Shown in pieces: positions 45,821 to 57,601 of a stretch of 64,000 bases of DNA; the first letter of the stretch is position 1; every line of letters begins with the position of its first letter. Below the pieces are notes generated by a model that made no database searches, was not told where the DNA came from, and saw nothing but the letters and a program-made list of their open reading frames with translations. The translations under genes and the position numbers were made by a program. The DNA comes from Fragilariopsis cylindrus CCMP1102 (lineage: Eukaryota > Bacillariophyta > Bacillariophyceae > Bacillariales > Bacillariaceae). The stretch is taken from assembly GCA_900095095.1 (NCBI GenBank), contig FMBT01000323.1, positions 124,001 to 188,000 of the forward strand, given 5' to 3'.

Positions 45821-47142
45821 ATGTACGAAAACAGCAGCAACAAAAATGAAATACAAGAAAAGAAAATGGACTTCAACCTGGTGCTATTAATCAACAACAT
45901 TACAAACAATTGCAAGAATTAATACCAATTGACGAAGAAATGAATCTACTTCAATTGACGAACGAAGGATTTGAACAACATTCATTATTAGATGAAATAG
46001 ATAATTCCAAATAAAAGAACTTAGAGAACAATTTGGTTTGTTAGTAATAACAGAAACAGAAGATAATATATACCAATATGATATTTATAAATCAAAATTG
46101 GAGGCTGCAAAAAAGTATTTATTTCTATTGCATCAAAAGCATCTACATCAACCACCGCTTCGCCAACCGCATAGCAACATCAAACGCAACAGCAGCAGCA
46201 AGAATCGACTGTCAGTAGTGGAAACGATAGTGATAAAAAAACGCACAAGCACTTTGCTTTTGATGGTCATCAACAACAAACACAAGATATTTTATATCAA
46301 TATGATATGCATCAATCAAAATTGGAAGAAGAACAATCATGTATAATGCATCAAAAGCAATATCAGCAGCAAAAATCGACTGTCAGTAGTGGAAACGATA
46401 GTAATAATAATAGCACGAGCACTTTGCTTGACGTTCATCAACACCGTCAAAAAATATTACCATCTCTTATTAGTACTGTACAAAAATAAAAATCAATATC
46501 AAATGACGAGGATGGACGTCAACAACGGCATAAACGTAAAAAACAAAAATATCAGCAGAAGAAACAACATCAACAGGGGCAGCACTTTCAGCAGCAACGG
46601 CAGGAGCAGGAGCAATCATCATTATCACTATGCATTAATAACAGTCATGATAGTAGAACCGAAAATGAAGATACTAATGATGTATCAAAAAGACTAAAAA
46701 AGCAACAGTAGAACCAACAAATGATCCAGAACAACAAGAACAACAACAACACCAGCAAAAAAAGCAATTGCAAATGCTACAACAACAACAACAACAACAA
46801 CAGCACCAACAACAGCACCAGCACCAGATACAATTACAAGATACATCTCACCAGCAACAAAAAAATCAATTGCATTCGATGATTACTCATAATAATAATC
46901 TTCAAGATCCTTCTAATATACCACGGAGAATAGCAGCAGAAGAAGAAGAAGAAGAAGAAGAAGCAGCAGCAGAAGAAGAAATAGAAGAAGAAGAAGTATT
47001 TATGTTGACGACTAACATACAAAAACCAGAACAACTATTATCATACGATAACGTTGTCAACAATGATGATGATGATGATGATAGAAATAGAAATGACAGT
47101 GGTAGTGATGACTATGATGACTATGATGATATTGTCATCTAG
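45821..47142 (+). pseudogene. Gln-rich protein with internal ~220-bp duplication, frame-broken
   Basis: From MYENSSNKNEIQEK the frame shifts to QHYKQLQELIPIDEEMNLLQ, then to KELREQFGLLVITETEDN. A unit IYQYDIYKSKLEAAKK...STVSSGNDS is repeated as LYQYDMHQSKLEEEQ...STVSSGNDS (DNA copies at about 46064-46270 and 46283-46445). A Gln/Lys-rich stretch follows, then after another shift a clean final part (46768-47142) with a Gln/His run, an all-Glu run and an acidic Asp/Tyr tail. The family is unknown. Gln-rich and acidic tracts suggest a nuclear protein, an inference only. At least four frame changes are needed to read through. Confidence 0.45.
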
Positions 47143-48369
47143 CTTCCTATTAGTATACATAGTATATAGCTAGCCCGAGACAAATAGGTCAATGATAATA
47201 ATAATAATAATAATAACAACAATAATAAACTAAGTTACACGTTCTGTAGTCATACACAATTATTTCTTTTCGATTCTTTTTTTCTGCGTGCACTACCGTG
47301 AAGTACTACAACTAGAGACTATACTAGGTTATGATGATCACTTTATGATGGAGGGCGACCGACCACAGTCTGTGCAACAAGGATACACGGACATTCGTAC
47401 TGGTAAAAAGATTTGAAACAGAGCAACAATAACCCGTCTATATCATAGGTTGGCGCACGACCTACCAGAAGATGTTGGATGAATGAATCAGATATACTCC
47501 TAGTCCTGAATAATTCTTGTACCTTTCATTGACCGCAATAAGTGGCCAATAATCCGCATCTTTACTTTCCTCAACATAAACTCATAATTGTTACACTACT
47601 TGCACATAATGCCATCGTTTTAGTATAGTAGATATATACTAAGTTGTGCGTCTCTTCAGTGCATCTTTCTCATCATCGGATGAACTGCTTCTTCAATCGA
47701 ATGAATCGAAGATTCGAATCACACACACACAGGGCCGCTCTGTGTCAATTAATCAATCGAAGAATCGAAGATTCGAATGAATCGAATGAATCACACATAC
47801 TGTACTACACAGGGCCGTTCTGTGTCCTGTATGTCAGTACTTCAACCGTTTTGCATAATTTTGTACAACAGCATTAATTGGTGGTCGAACATTCTTTTCA
47901 TCATCACGAAGAATGAATGAATCAATCGAAATCAAATCAAATCAAATCAAATCGAAAGATTTCATTCATTCATTCATTCATTGTATTTGTATATTTGTAA
48001 GAAAGAAAAAAGAGACAAGAAAAGAAAGAAAAATAGTACTGCCTGCCTGTACAGTATAGGTTACCGTACAGCACGGTCCTCTTTTATCAACTCAAGTCCG
48101 TCGTCATCGTCGTCGTCATCGTCATCAACAAAGTACAGTAGATAATACGAGACGAGAGTCGAGATCGAAAAGTTGTTAGGCGGGGACGGAACAAGGATAT
48201 ATATAATATAAGATAATATAATATAATACAATACACAATACTTGACTTGACTTGTATTACTACTTCGTTAATATAGATAGAAACGCAATCGGCAACCTTT
48301 TGATCTCATTTGATTATAATCGATTACTACGGAAGTACAGTAGTCCATTCGAAAAAAAGTGAAGACAAT
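47143..48369. other. Intergenic region with paired direct and inverted short repeats
   Basis: GAATCAATCGAAGATTCGAAT... and CACACAGGGCCG(C/T)TCTGTGTC occur twice (about 47693-47745 and 47757-47826); ACACAG...CTGTGT can form a 6-bp stem. (ATCAA)n at 47932-47953 is followed by (CATT)n at 47965-47983, and a (CGT)n-like tract sits at 48100-48127. No gene was recognised. Confidence 0.5.
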
Positions 48370-49446
48370 ATGCCTGATGAAGACAGAGGAGGAGGAGGAA
48401 TAGGTGGGGGTCGTCGCTCTAGCAGACGAGCCAAGTCTAAACCTATTGACTACACCAATAAGGAACAAGAATTCAGTGATGATGAAGAAAATCTGTTTGA
48501 TGACGCCGACAATAAACCTGCACCTGTTCGTCCTACCAACGTTGCTCCCAAAAAACATAATAATTATAATGAGGAGGAGGAGGAGGAGGAGGAGGAGGAG
48601 GCTATTACTGATTCTACTACTACTAATAATAATTTGAATAATAATAGTGGCAGTAATCATCATCATCATCGATCACATCATGTACATGTACATGTACGAT
48701 TACCACAATTAAATAAAGAATATAATAATATGAATGATATTGAACAAAATTTAAAACAAATATTACAAAAAATAAATAGAGAAGAATCCTATTTGATTCA
48801 GGCATTATTAAACAACGACGATGACGACGTCAACGTCAATGTCAACAACGTCAACACCGTCAACAAAGTAAATGATAACAACGAAACGATTATTGATAAT
48901 AGCAATGATGATCGTGACGACGGCTACACTACTACTACTACTGTTTCTGATTCTTATGATAATAATACTGCTGCTGCTACTACTGATAATCATAATAATA
49001 ATATAGAAAAAGAAACGGAAGATAATAATATGCCTCCTCCTCCTCCTTCTCTACCTTCTCCTCCTAAGGCAATTGTGATGACAGCAACAACAGCAACAAC
49101 GGCATCAACGGCACCAACGGCATCAACAACGACATCAACAACGGCATCAACATCGAAATCATTGAAACGTCAACGATTATTTTTACAACAACAAGAACAA
49201 CAACAAAAGAATGATGATGATGATGCTTCGGGAACAGAAGTAGTGACAATGGCAGCTCGTAGACGACGACGATCACCACAACAGAAACAAAAACAACAAC
49301 GTAAACCTAAAAGTATAAATATAAAACAACAACAACAACAACAACAACAACATAGTAATCGTATTGCAAGAAAACAACTCGAAGATAAATTATTGAAAGA
49401 ATCATCATCATCATCCGACAACGATGACGACGACGACGACAATTGA
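48370..49446 (+). CDS. Acidic low-complexity protein, nuclear-like (358 aa)
   Basis: The start MPDEDRGGGGIGGGRRSSRR at 48370 is preferred to an upstream in-frame ATG at 48310 because the N-terminus then begins with a compact basic motif (RRSSRRAKSKPIDY, a likely nuclear localisation signal). Next come an acidic patch (QEFSDDEENLFDDAD), a Glu run, a short helical piece (YNNMNDIEQNLKQILQKINR) that is the only ordered-looking segment, then Asn/Asp-, Thr- and Gln-rich tracts and basic clusters (AARRRRRSPQQKQKQQRKPK). The tail is Ser/Asp-rich. The frame is intact over about 1.1 kb despite many triplet runs. The family is not recognised; a chromatin or RNA-binding role is only a guess from composition. 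Confidence 0.6.
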   Translation: MPDEDRGGGGIGGGRRSSRRAKSKPIDYTNKEQEFSDDEENLFDDADNKPAPVRPTNVAPKKHNNYNEEEEEEEEEEAITDSTTTNNNLNNNSGSNHHHHRSHHVHVHVRLPQLNKEYNNMNDIEQNLKQILQKINREESYLIQALLNNDDDDVNVNVNNVNTVNKVNDNNETIIDNSNDDRDDGYTTTTTVSDSYDNNTAAATTDNHNNNIEKETEDNNMPPPPPSLPSPPKAIVMTATTATTASTAPTASTTTSTTASTSKSLKRQRLFLQQQEQQQKNDDDDASGTEVVTMAARRRRRSPQQKQKQQRKPKSINIKQQQQQQQQHSNRIARKQLEDKLLKESSSSSDNDDDDDDN

Positions 49447-50342
49447 CGATAAATGAAGGACGATAACGAATAATTTGATTGATTGAATGTATGATATCTA
49501 ATCTGATTTGATTCATCTAATTTGATCTGATTTTAGAATAGAATAGAATAGAATAGAATAGAATAGAGTAGAGTAGAGTAGAATTAATCGAAATCGGAAT
49601 CACGATCGAATCATTTGAATTGCAAATTCAAATTCAAATTTAATATCATAAGAACAACGTGATGCTCAGCCAGCTAGCCAGCACAACAACAACAATAAAA
49701 AAACGTAGACTACAATCAATTTGCAAGTGAAGATAAGGATACAGTTGCAAAGTGAAAAAGCAACAACAACAACAACAACAACAGCAGTATTGCAGCGATT
49801 ATTGATGACGATAAAGAAAAATGTCAGTAAGAAAATTGATAGTCAGCAAAACGAATATCTCTATTTTTTTGAATAGAATTTTTTTATATTACTTTATAGT
49901 TAACGCTTCTAGTAGTAGTAGTAGTAGTAGTATTTATTTATCTTGTAGCGTCCAACGAAATACCTTTTCTACTACTGCAGTACCCATTAGCTGTACAGTA
50001 GAATAATAACGAAGTTTTAATCATCATCGGCGACGAGTGCGGTAGTTATTTACGATCGACAACAACTAGCAGAGTAGGAGGAAGATCTAGAATAATAGTT
50101 CTAGTGTATAACCAATATTCGGAGCAATAATATTTGCATCAGTTTCTATAAGTTGTTTATTTATTACCACCACTACAAAAGTGTACACCAATACATGACA
50201 TTGGCCAGCCTTTGCCCCGAGCTTCAAGCATAAACTCAAACACAAGGATAGACATAAGTGCGCCACATACAACACGTGCAGGTACAGATACAAGTACAAG
50301 CACAACACAAGCACAAGTCTGAGCAGAAGTAGAACGTATCAG
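49447..50342. other. Intergenic region, possible unplaced 5' exon of the 7TM gene
   Basis: GAATA repeats about seven times, with GAGTA variants (49535-49580). At 50118-50168, in the same frame as the 7TM exon but separated from it by a TGA at 50196, a hydrophobic run (FGAIIFASVSISCLFIT) could be the missing first TM helix. How it would be joined is not clear. Confidence 0.4.
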
Positions 50343-51242
50343 TTGCCTGTACCTCCATATACTAGCTATGTTTTGTATCTGGTGTATTTGGCTTTGCCTG
50401 ATCTTATGTTGAATATTTATTTTATCAGCATGTACAGCCGGTATGCCGACCAAAAATACGAACCCAATACCATCAATAGTGCAATTATTTATAATGGCCT
50501 CATACCCATTCGTCCTTTTGAAGGTTCATTTGTGTTGGCATGTTCAACAGCAAATGTGTACTTAAATTGTGTTGTATCTTTTCAAATACTTCTTTTACTC
50601 CGAGATTCTTATAATATAACGAGACACAATCCCCCAAGTTTGTTGAAGGTAACATTGCAGTCAGTTGTAGTATACTTATTTTCTATTCTTGTTTTTGTTA
50701 TTCACTATTTGATTGGTCAAGCACAAAAAGAATCATATGATATTGGTGATTTTATTAGATGTCAATACCTCAGCAGTGTAAATTTATACTGGAGTATTGT
50801 GGTGTCGTACGTCTCTCCTATGATATTTTTTGGATACGTATGGTTCTCAATTTGGTATCGAAGTTACATAAAATCTGCGGCAGGCAAAATGAAACAACTG
50901 GTAAGCCTTCTATTGTTCTTACTGTAATATATTTACGACATATCAAGTACGGTACTTTTGTCAACACAAAAAACTCACTATATTTTTCTCCAATTTCGCT
51001 AGTATGCATGGTACTTCTTTCGTATATTTGTAATTTTTAATGTAATATGGTTGCCAGGAATGTTCTTCATAATTTTTGGGACAGCATTTGGAATAGCGTA
51101 TGGGAACTACGTTTCCATCGGTTACCTATTCTGTAGCATACAGCCTACTTTATCAACCTGTATGGCAATGATGAAATCCGATGTGAGAAAATTCACCCTA
51201 GATTTGATCACTCTATCTTACATTCGTAAAACCTCGGAATAG
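50343..51242 (+). CDS. Seven-transmembrane receptor-like protein, 5' end unresolved (265 aa visible)
   Basis: The exons are 50343(or earlier)-50900 and 51003-51242, joined in phase 0 over a 102-nt intron (GTAAGC...CGCTAG). Six TM helices are visible: SYVLYLVYLALPDLMLNIYF; FVLACSTANVYLNCVVSFQI; LQSVVVYLFSILVFVIHYLI; LYWSIVVSYVSPMIFFGYVW; YFFRIFVIFNVIWLPGMFFI; YVSIGYLFCSIQPTLSTCMA. The layout, with a charged third loop (SYIKSAAGKMKQL) before helix 6 and a cysteine-rich helix 7, resembles GPCRs. No DRY or NPxxY motif is present, so the class is uncertain. The exon has no ATG before helix 2; the first is at 50404. A first exon with helix 1 must lie upstream (see 50118-50168). Confidence 0.65.
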
Positions 51243-52235
51243 TCGTCAAGTTTAGAACGTCGCTTGAGGAAAGACAATGGGTTCGTACCACGAAAATATC
51301 ACTTGAGAACCGTGCTTTGTAGCTTCAACAGAGTGTAGTGATCAAAGAAAATAGGTCCTCCAGGAGCTGAGATATATGTAATAACTGGAAGGAGAACGAA
51401 ACGATTGAGGCGTCATCGCGTTATTTGCGTTATTATTCGCGTTCGCGTGCATGGTAGTCACGCCGTTGTTCGTATCATGGAAATATCATTCAGCAACCGT
51501 CCTTATAAGGGAGATCTCATATGGCGTTATTTGTCGGCGGCGTCGTCATCGTCGTTGACTCTGTCGTTGACGTGGTAATGGTATCACAAAAATATCGCGA
51601 AAAAGCAATTTTTGAGCTTTAACATAGCCTTAAGTTATTAAGAAGGATAATAGTAAGCGACGACTCTCATACACATACAATCTATATTGAACAACTGTAC
51701 TTAGGTTAAATAATCTTCCGGTTTTTTTTTTTACTATCGTAGGTTATTGTTAAGCTTCTATTTGTGTGCGTGTGTGTGTCATTATCCGACAAGAGCCAAC
51801 ACAAACTCATTAGCGTTGAGGTTACGTATTTTGCTAAGATATTAGCGGACAGTGGTATATGTAGAATCGATGTTCTGTAGCTACCGCTAGCTACTAGCTA
51901 CCGTAGCTAGACGCTAGTAACTTATTGTAGCTATCTAGCTAGCAGTGGATCACAAGAAAATACGATGTTTCTCGTCCATTGATGGTTCGACGTGTAAATT
52001 GATACGCTTCGTGCGCCTCAACAAAACCCGAATTTTAAAGATTTTTGCGGAATCAACGCACGTTAAATTAAAGATTGATTATTACTGATATTTAATTTAT
52101 ATCGGGTCGAATGCTGACTCTCTAACTTAGTCTTTTTAAGACGGAGAGGAGAAAAGAGGCATCATTTAATATTATGAACAATTTAGCATAAAAAATAAGA
52201 AAGAACAGTCCGGATTTCAATTAACACAACGATAG
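51243..52235. other. Intergenic region with CTAGCTAC-type palindrome cluster
   Basis: Between about 51878 and 51950 the words TAGCTAC, CTAGCTA and GCTAGC recur about eight times in both orientations (GTAGCTACCGCTAGCTACTA, then CCGTAGCTAGACGCTAG, then GTAGCTATCTAGCTAGCAG), so the strand can fold in several ways. No gene was recognised elsewhere in the region. Confidence 0.45.
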
Positions 52236-52239
52236 TGAT

Positions 52240-53420
52240 AATATTATAAAACATAAGATAATTCCTATAAAAACAAAACTTCGCTCGTCGTACAGTACCC
52301 TAATCATCAATGCAACAATACACTTCAAGTGGCATGCAGCAATCAGAACATAGTCGCGATGCATCATTTTGTTAATCAATAATTAATCCCATCTGAATTG
52401 AGTACTTTTTTATAATTAAAAAAACGATACGAAGAAAAGATAATTCCAATACATAAAAAAAACTTCGCTCGTCATACAGTACCCTAATATCATCATCATC
52501 AATGCATCAATACACTCTACTTCAAGTGGCATGCAGCAATCAGGATATAATCGCGATGCATCATTTTGTTAATCAGTTAATCCCATCTGAATTAAGTACT
52601 TTTTCATCATTAACAAAACGATACAAAGAAGAAAAATACTTATTCACACATCAAAATATTAATAATGATTTTTATTGGTGATCTTATTACGTATTCTTAT
52701 TCTTCGCACATAATAAAAAAATGAAATGTATTTTGTTGCGGTCAATCAATCACACATCGACGAAAATGAAAATAATTTAATTATCGTTATGCATTGATAG
52801 TTTTCTTCCACGTGCTTAGGGTTTCTATTGCGTTAAACAAAATTTAGTTGTGGTCAATCACCCATCGCGATAACATCGACGAACGTAATTGGGGGACAAT
52901 GAAAATAATTTATTCAACCTGGAGAATTATGCATTATGTAAAAGCTAAAGGAAAGAGAAGAGCAATTGTTTGTTTGTTGTTAATTGTTATACTTCAATGT
53001 TCGCTTCAGTACGGCATCCGTTTTTTTTGCGTTAAACAAAATTTAGTTGTGGTCAATCACCCATCGCGATAACATCACAAACGTAATTGGGGGACAATGA
53101 AAATAATTTATTCAACCTGGAGAATTATGCTTTATGTAAAAGCCAAAAAAAAGAGAAGAGCAATTGTTTGTTTGTTGTTAATTCTTATACTTCAATGTTC
53201 GCTTTCATAAGTATCGCATCCCGACTGTTTATAAATAACGCAACACAAAAAAAGAATTGAAATGGAGTCCGTAATTCGCATCAAGTACAGTATCGGCTGA
53301 CATCAATAAGATCGGTTAATCGGAACGTAGTCCCTAATGTTGGAAGCAACTACAGTAACGGCTGACATCAATAAGATCACGTTAATCGGAATGGAATCCT
53401 TAATGTCGACGCAAGAACAC
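52240..53420. repeat. Three adjacent tandem duplications
   Basis: First pair: a ~185-190-bp unit starting AAGATAATTCC at about 52255 and 52437, sharing AACTTCGCTCGTC, CAGTACCCTAAT, TTCAAGTGGCATGCAGCAATC and CGCGATGCATCATTTTG. Second pair: a 192-bp unit starting TTGCGTTAAACAAAATTTAG at about 52832 and 53027, nearly identical between copies. Third pair: a ~75-bp unit with CGGCTGACATCAATAAGATC at about 53293 and 53354. The three units are unrelated to each other. The 74-codon frame in the second unit is not supported as a gene. Confidence 0.9.
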
Positions 53421-53745
53421 TATCGGCTGTCGGCTACAAATGAGATCACACTATTCGGCCGATTTACATACGGCGTTTCTAATGAGCTCTCATTTTTCTT
53501 TAGAAAAAAGCACAGACAGAAAGAACCATATGTTCCGTATAAATATAAAACGCTAGAACAACCGTTTTGATAAGAAACAAAGCACACAAAAATTTTGGTA
53601 AGAAACAAAGCAGACTGACTCACTTTTGATAAGAAACAAGCTGAAGAAAAGTAAAGCAGAGTAAAGTAAGTGAAGACAAAACAAATAGACAACACAAAAA
53701 AGCTAACAAAACAAAGCAAAGAAGAAAGGACAGCAACTGTACAAC

Positions 53746-56700
53746 ATGATGCGGACGATAACTGATACAGATGGTTCAACATCATCCCCACAACATCACA
53801 TCAGTCAGGATCAGGATCAGGATCATCATCAGTAGTATCGATATCATCATCGTATTATCATATGATGCATTAGCTGCTGATCCACTACCTCTTAACGCAC
53901 CAACATCAATCCATGAAGGATTATTATTTATAGATGATGAAGAAAAAGATGATCCAAATGAAGTGGAAAAACTTGTATCAATGAATTACTTCACCTAAGT
54001 TCTAAAGAAAGAAATGATCATCAAGAAGAGATACATGGTGTACGATGTTTAGCACAAGATGAAACACCCAAACTCATTTCGGAATCATTACAAGAACTTA
54101 GTCAGAATTATTAGTAAATTCATTGTATAGTGATTATACATCATCCACTATTTCTGAATTATTGATCAAAAAATCATTACAAGCCAGCAGCAGTACAATT
54201 AGATCATAATCATGATGAATTGGATGATAATCACGATGATGATTATAGTCATGATGATTATACAGTTGGTGGTGATAGTAGTTATATAAATACAAATGAA
54301 TTTCGTTTACGATTTTTACGATGTGAATTATTTGATGTCAAAAAAGCAGCAATTCGATTAATTAAATGGTTAGATTTAGCTATAGAATTATTTGGTATAT
54401 ATATATTAGAACGACCAATTAAATTATCTGATTTTAATCGTAAAGAATTAAAACAATTCCATAAAGGACGGTACGTTTATATTTGTTAAATATATATATA
54501 TATATATATATATATTTTATTGTCTTTCTCATTCTCTCGCTCTTGGTCTTATCCTCGTTCTCTCACACAACACACATGATATCACATCACATTACATTTC
54601 ATCCCGTCGCTTTGCTTTGCTTTCCATTCCGTTCCCTTCCTCTACAAAACAAAACAAACACATACGGACTATACATGCACTGCACAGGTATCAATTTTTA
54701 CCCTATCGTAAGTTTTTTTACTTGAAGAGAGAGAAACAGAGAGAAACACAGAGGAGAGAGGAAAGAGAGGAATAGAGAGACGCAGGCAGCACAGCACACC
54801 AAGAGAGCACAAATCGCAACTACAGTATTCGAATGATAATACGGTAAGTCCTGACTCATTTCAAGAGATTTCATTTTCGAAGAACTGTACAGCCGCGATC
54901 TCTGGGACATCATTGCAGAGAGATTTCATTTTCGAAAGTACTCAGCTGCGTCTCATTTTTTGCGGGAACTTTACAAATATTACGTAACATACGACGACGC
55001 GCGATAAAACATACAAACGCTATTTGTTTTGAATTGATGTTGGGCCTGATGCATGATGTGAGATGATGGCACTGTTATGCATGCATGCATCTCGCACACA
55101 CTCTATCTCTCTCTCTCTCTCTCTCCCTCTTTGAAAACTTCCCTCTGTATATCGTTATTGGAGTAGTATTGTGCTCAGTTTTCGTTTCGTTTTTCATTTT
55201 TCTCGTCCTCGTTTCTTACACATAACAAATCGTTTCTGTTTCTCCTACATTACCTTCCTTCCTTCCCCCGTCCCCCTTCCCTTACTGTTACACCAAACAA
55301 TACAACAACAGGTGATCGTGGAATTGGACGTCGAATAGTAACAATATTTCCAGATGAACAGTGGGAAAAAATTGCATCCTATTTACGTAGTAAAATATTA
55401 ATGTATATATTATTTACTGCTGGTATGATATTGAACACAACGGAAGGGGGTTGTGATTATTATATGGTATAAACCACCACCACCTGTACAAAAATACTAC
55501 ATCATTGTATTATAGAAGATCCTAATGTAACAACAGTACGTGTGAGTGCCATACATATATGTTCACCAGATACACCAACATTTCGATATCGACGTGCCAT
55601 CACTACCATGAGAATTGGAATACAGATGCGTTCTAGAATGAAACTACATATTAGTAATACTCCAATGGAATTACAATATATTTTACAAGGGTATGGTATA
55701 CCAATTGTCACTATACCTATTACTATACTGGTAAGTTTCAAGTTCAAGTTTTAATTAAAGATTCGGTTAATTAACGATAACCGTCATAACGATAACCGTC
55801 AACGAACACTTCAAATATTTGTGACCCGCTCGTCGCTCCCGTTGCCTTTGCCTCTCTCCGTCCGAATACTCGATAAATAATCTGTTCAATTACTTTGTTG
55901 TTTCATGTCTATATAATTTTCCCTTCTCTCTTACCTACTCGATCCACACTCTATTTCACTTATTTATATATACACGGAAATCAAATCTCGCTTGTACCTA
56001 CCTACCTACAGGGAAAATAAAGAATATTTACTTAAGTCAATGGTTAAGATTAGACGATTACTTGAAAGTTCCAAGAAGAATCAGAATATATCTCTTCTTG
56101 GTGGTATTACAAGTACAAGTACAACGCTTAGTAGTAGCAGTAGTAGTAGTGGTAGTAGTAGTAGTACAAACAAAAAAGGAAAATCAAAGCCACTACCCCT
56201 ACATCCACTACAACGACGACGACCAGTAGACGACACTCCCGTCAACAGTAGTGGCAGTGGCAGTAGTTGCAGCGATATCAGCAGCGACAGTTGTGATCAC
56301 TCCGATAATAATGATGTTTATGTTATTAATAATAATGATGATGATAGTCATAATTACGGTAATGGTTGTACGGGTACAATAGGAATACCACCAAGATTGA
56401 ATGTCCCTATTTGAATGATATATTATTTCGTCAAGGTTCACCTTTATTATCGAATGCTGGTAATCGTACATTGCGAAGTATGATTCAAGATAAAATCACC
56501 ACCATACAACATGAATACGGTAGCCGTGCTTACTTTTTAGAAAATCAACAACAACAGCAACAGCCAAACAACGCAATCATCACTGCCAGTACGGTGACGA
56601 GTATGGGTAGTAGTAGTAGTAGCTTTACCAGCAATAGTAGTAGCAACAAACGAAAAATAGTAGTAGACAATGATAATAAGCCACTACCAAAATTAACAGT

Positions 56701-57599
56701 CATAGCCGATGATATTGTGAAAGAATTACGTTCTAACACAAATAATGAAATACGATTCTTATTATGGAATAGTAATGGATGGTGGGATGAAATAACGGAT
56801 AGAAAAGAGATAGTATTAAAAGTGTATATGTTAGTACGTGAATATCGTAAAAAAAATGTAAATTATTTCACGACTGCTGCTGGGTAAACAACCTAAAACA
56901 ACAACAGCAACAGCAACCCGCAGCTACTACTAAAACTAATACTACCACTACTACTAATGAAGACAACGCGAAATCAGCAACAGCATCTGCAGCATCAGTT
57001 TTATTTGCAGCATCAATATCACCAATACCAATCACATTACGACCGGAAGGAGGAATAATGATGCAACCGCAATATCAACAGTATCAACAACAGTATCAAC
57101 AACAACAACAAAAATTAATAGTGGTACTAATAATACTATGTTTCAGTCGTCTATGGTTGGTGGTACAGATTGTACTTTGCCTTCTTTTTGCAACAAGAAA
57201 CAAAAATTAATCAGTCATAACGACGACGACGACGACGGAGGAGCATCATTGATAATTCCGCCATCTGCATTTATTTTAACACCAACACCAATAACCACAA
57301 CGTCGTCAACGTCAACCAATCATACTTATTATAATATTGATGATGATAATGATAATGATATGAATGATAATATTATTTACGGTATGAAATTTCATGGTGT
57401 AAACAACAATAAAGAAATAACTCGCAAAATGAAAATTGAAATAATCAAAAGAACTGAACACAACTTGAAGTACAGTACAGTAGGTCCTAGTACCAATTTG
57501 GTGCGTTACACCCCTCAAACAGTCCTCATTTATTTGAATTTTCGCGCCGGGGGATCCATCGAAACGCTGAATAAAGCTCCGCGTGGAATTAGTCATTAG
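53746..57599 (+). pseudogene. Sec14/CRAL-TRIO-like plus DUF6824 protein, four exons with a 20-nt microexon, several frame breaks
   Basis: The exons are 53746-54472, 54688-54707, 55312-55730 and 56012-57599. Recognisable order: HLSSKERNDHQEEIHGVRCL, LRCELFDVKKAAIRLIKWLD, ERPIKLSDFNRKELKQFHKG, then the microexon completing GRYQFLPYRDRGIGRRIVTI, later WYKPPPPVQKYYIIV, DPNVTTVRVSAIHICSPDTP and MELQYILQGYGIPIVTIPI. This resembles the Sec14-like region that precedes DUF6824 in other diatom proteins (from memory, moderate). A diverged DUF6824 follows: NDILFRQGSPLLSNAGNR, RSMIQDK, VKELRSN and NGWWDEITDRKEIVLKVYML. The usual GRG and HPGN are replaced by RQG and NAGN. Frame changes occur near 53870-54000, 54110, 55445 (G5 run), 55515, at the last splice, near 56400 and near 57110. 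The last coding part runs up to the edge of repeat island B. Confidence 0.6.
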
Positions 57600-57601
57600 T
57601 A

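Noticed and set aside
54220-54489. Reading the Sec14-like block as a separate small gene
   Set aside because: The GT donor at 54473 and the microexon join continue the same conserved domain, so it is one exon of a larger gene.
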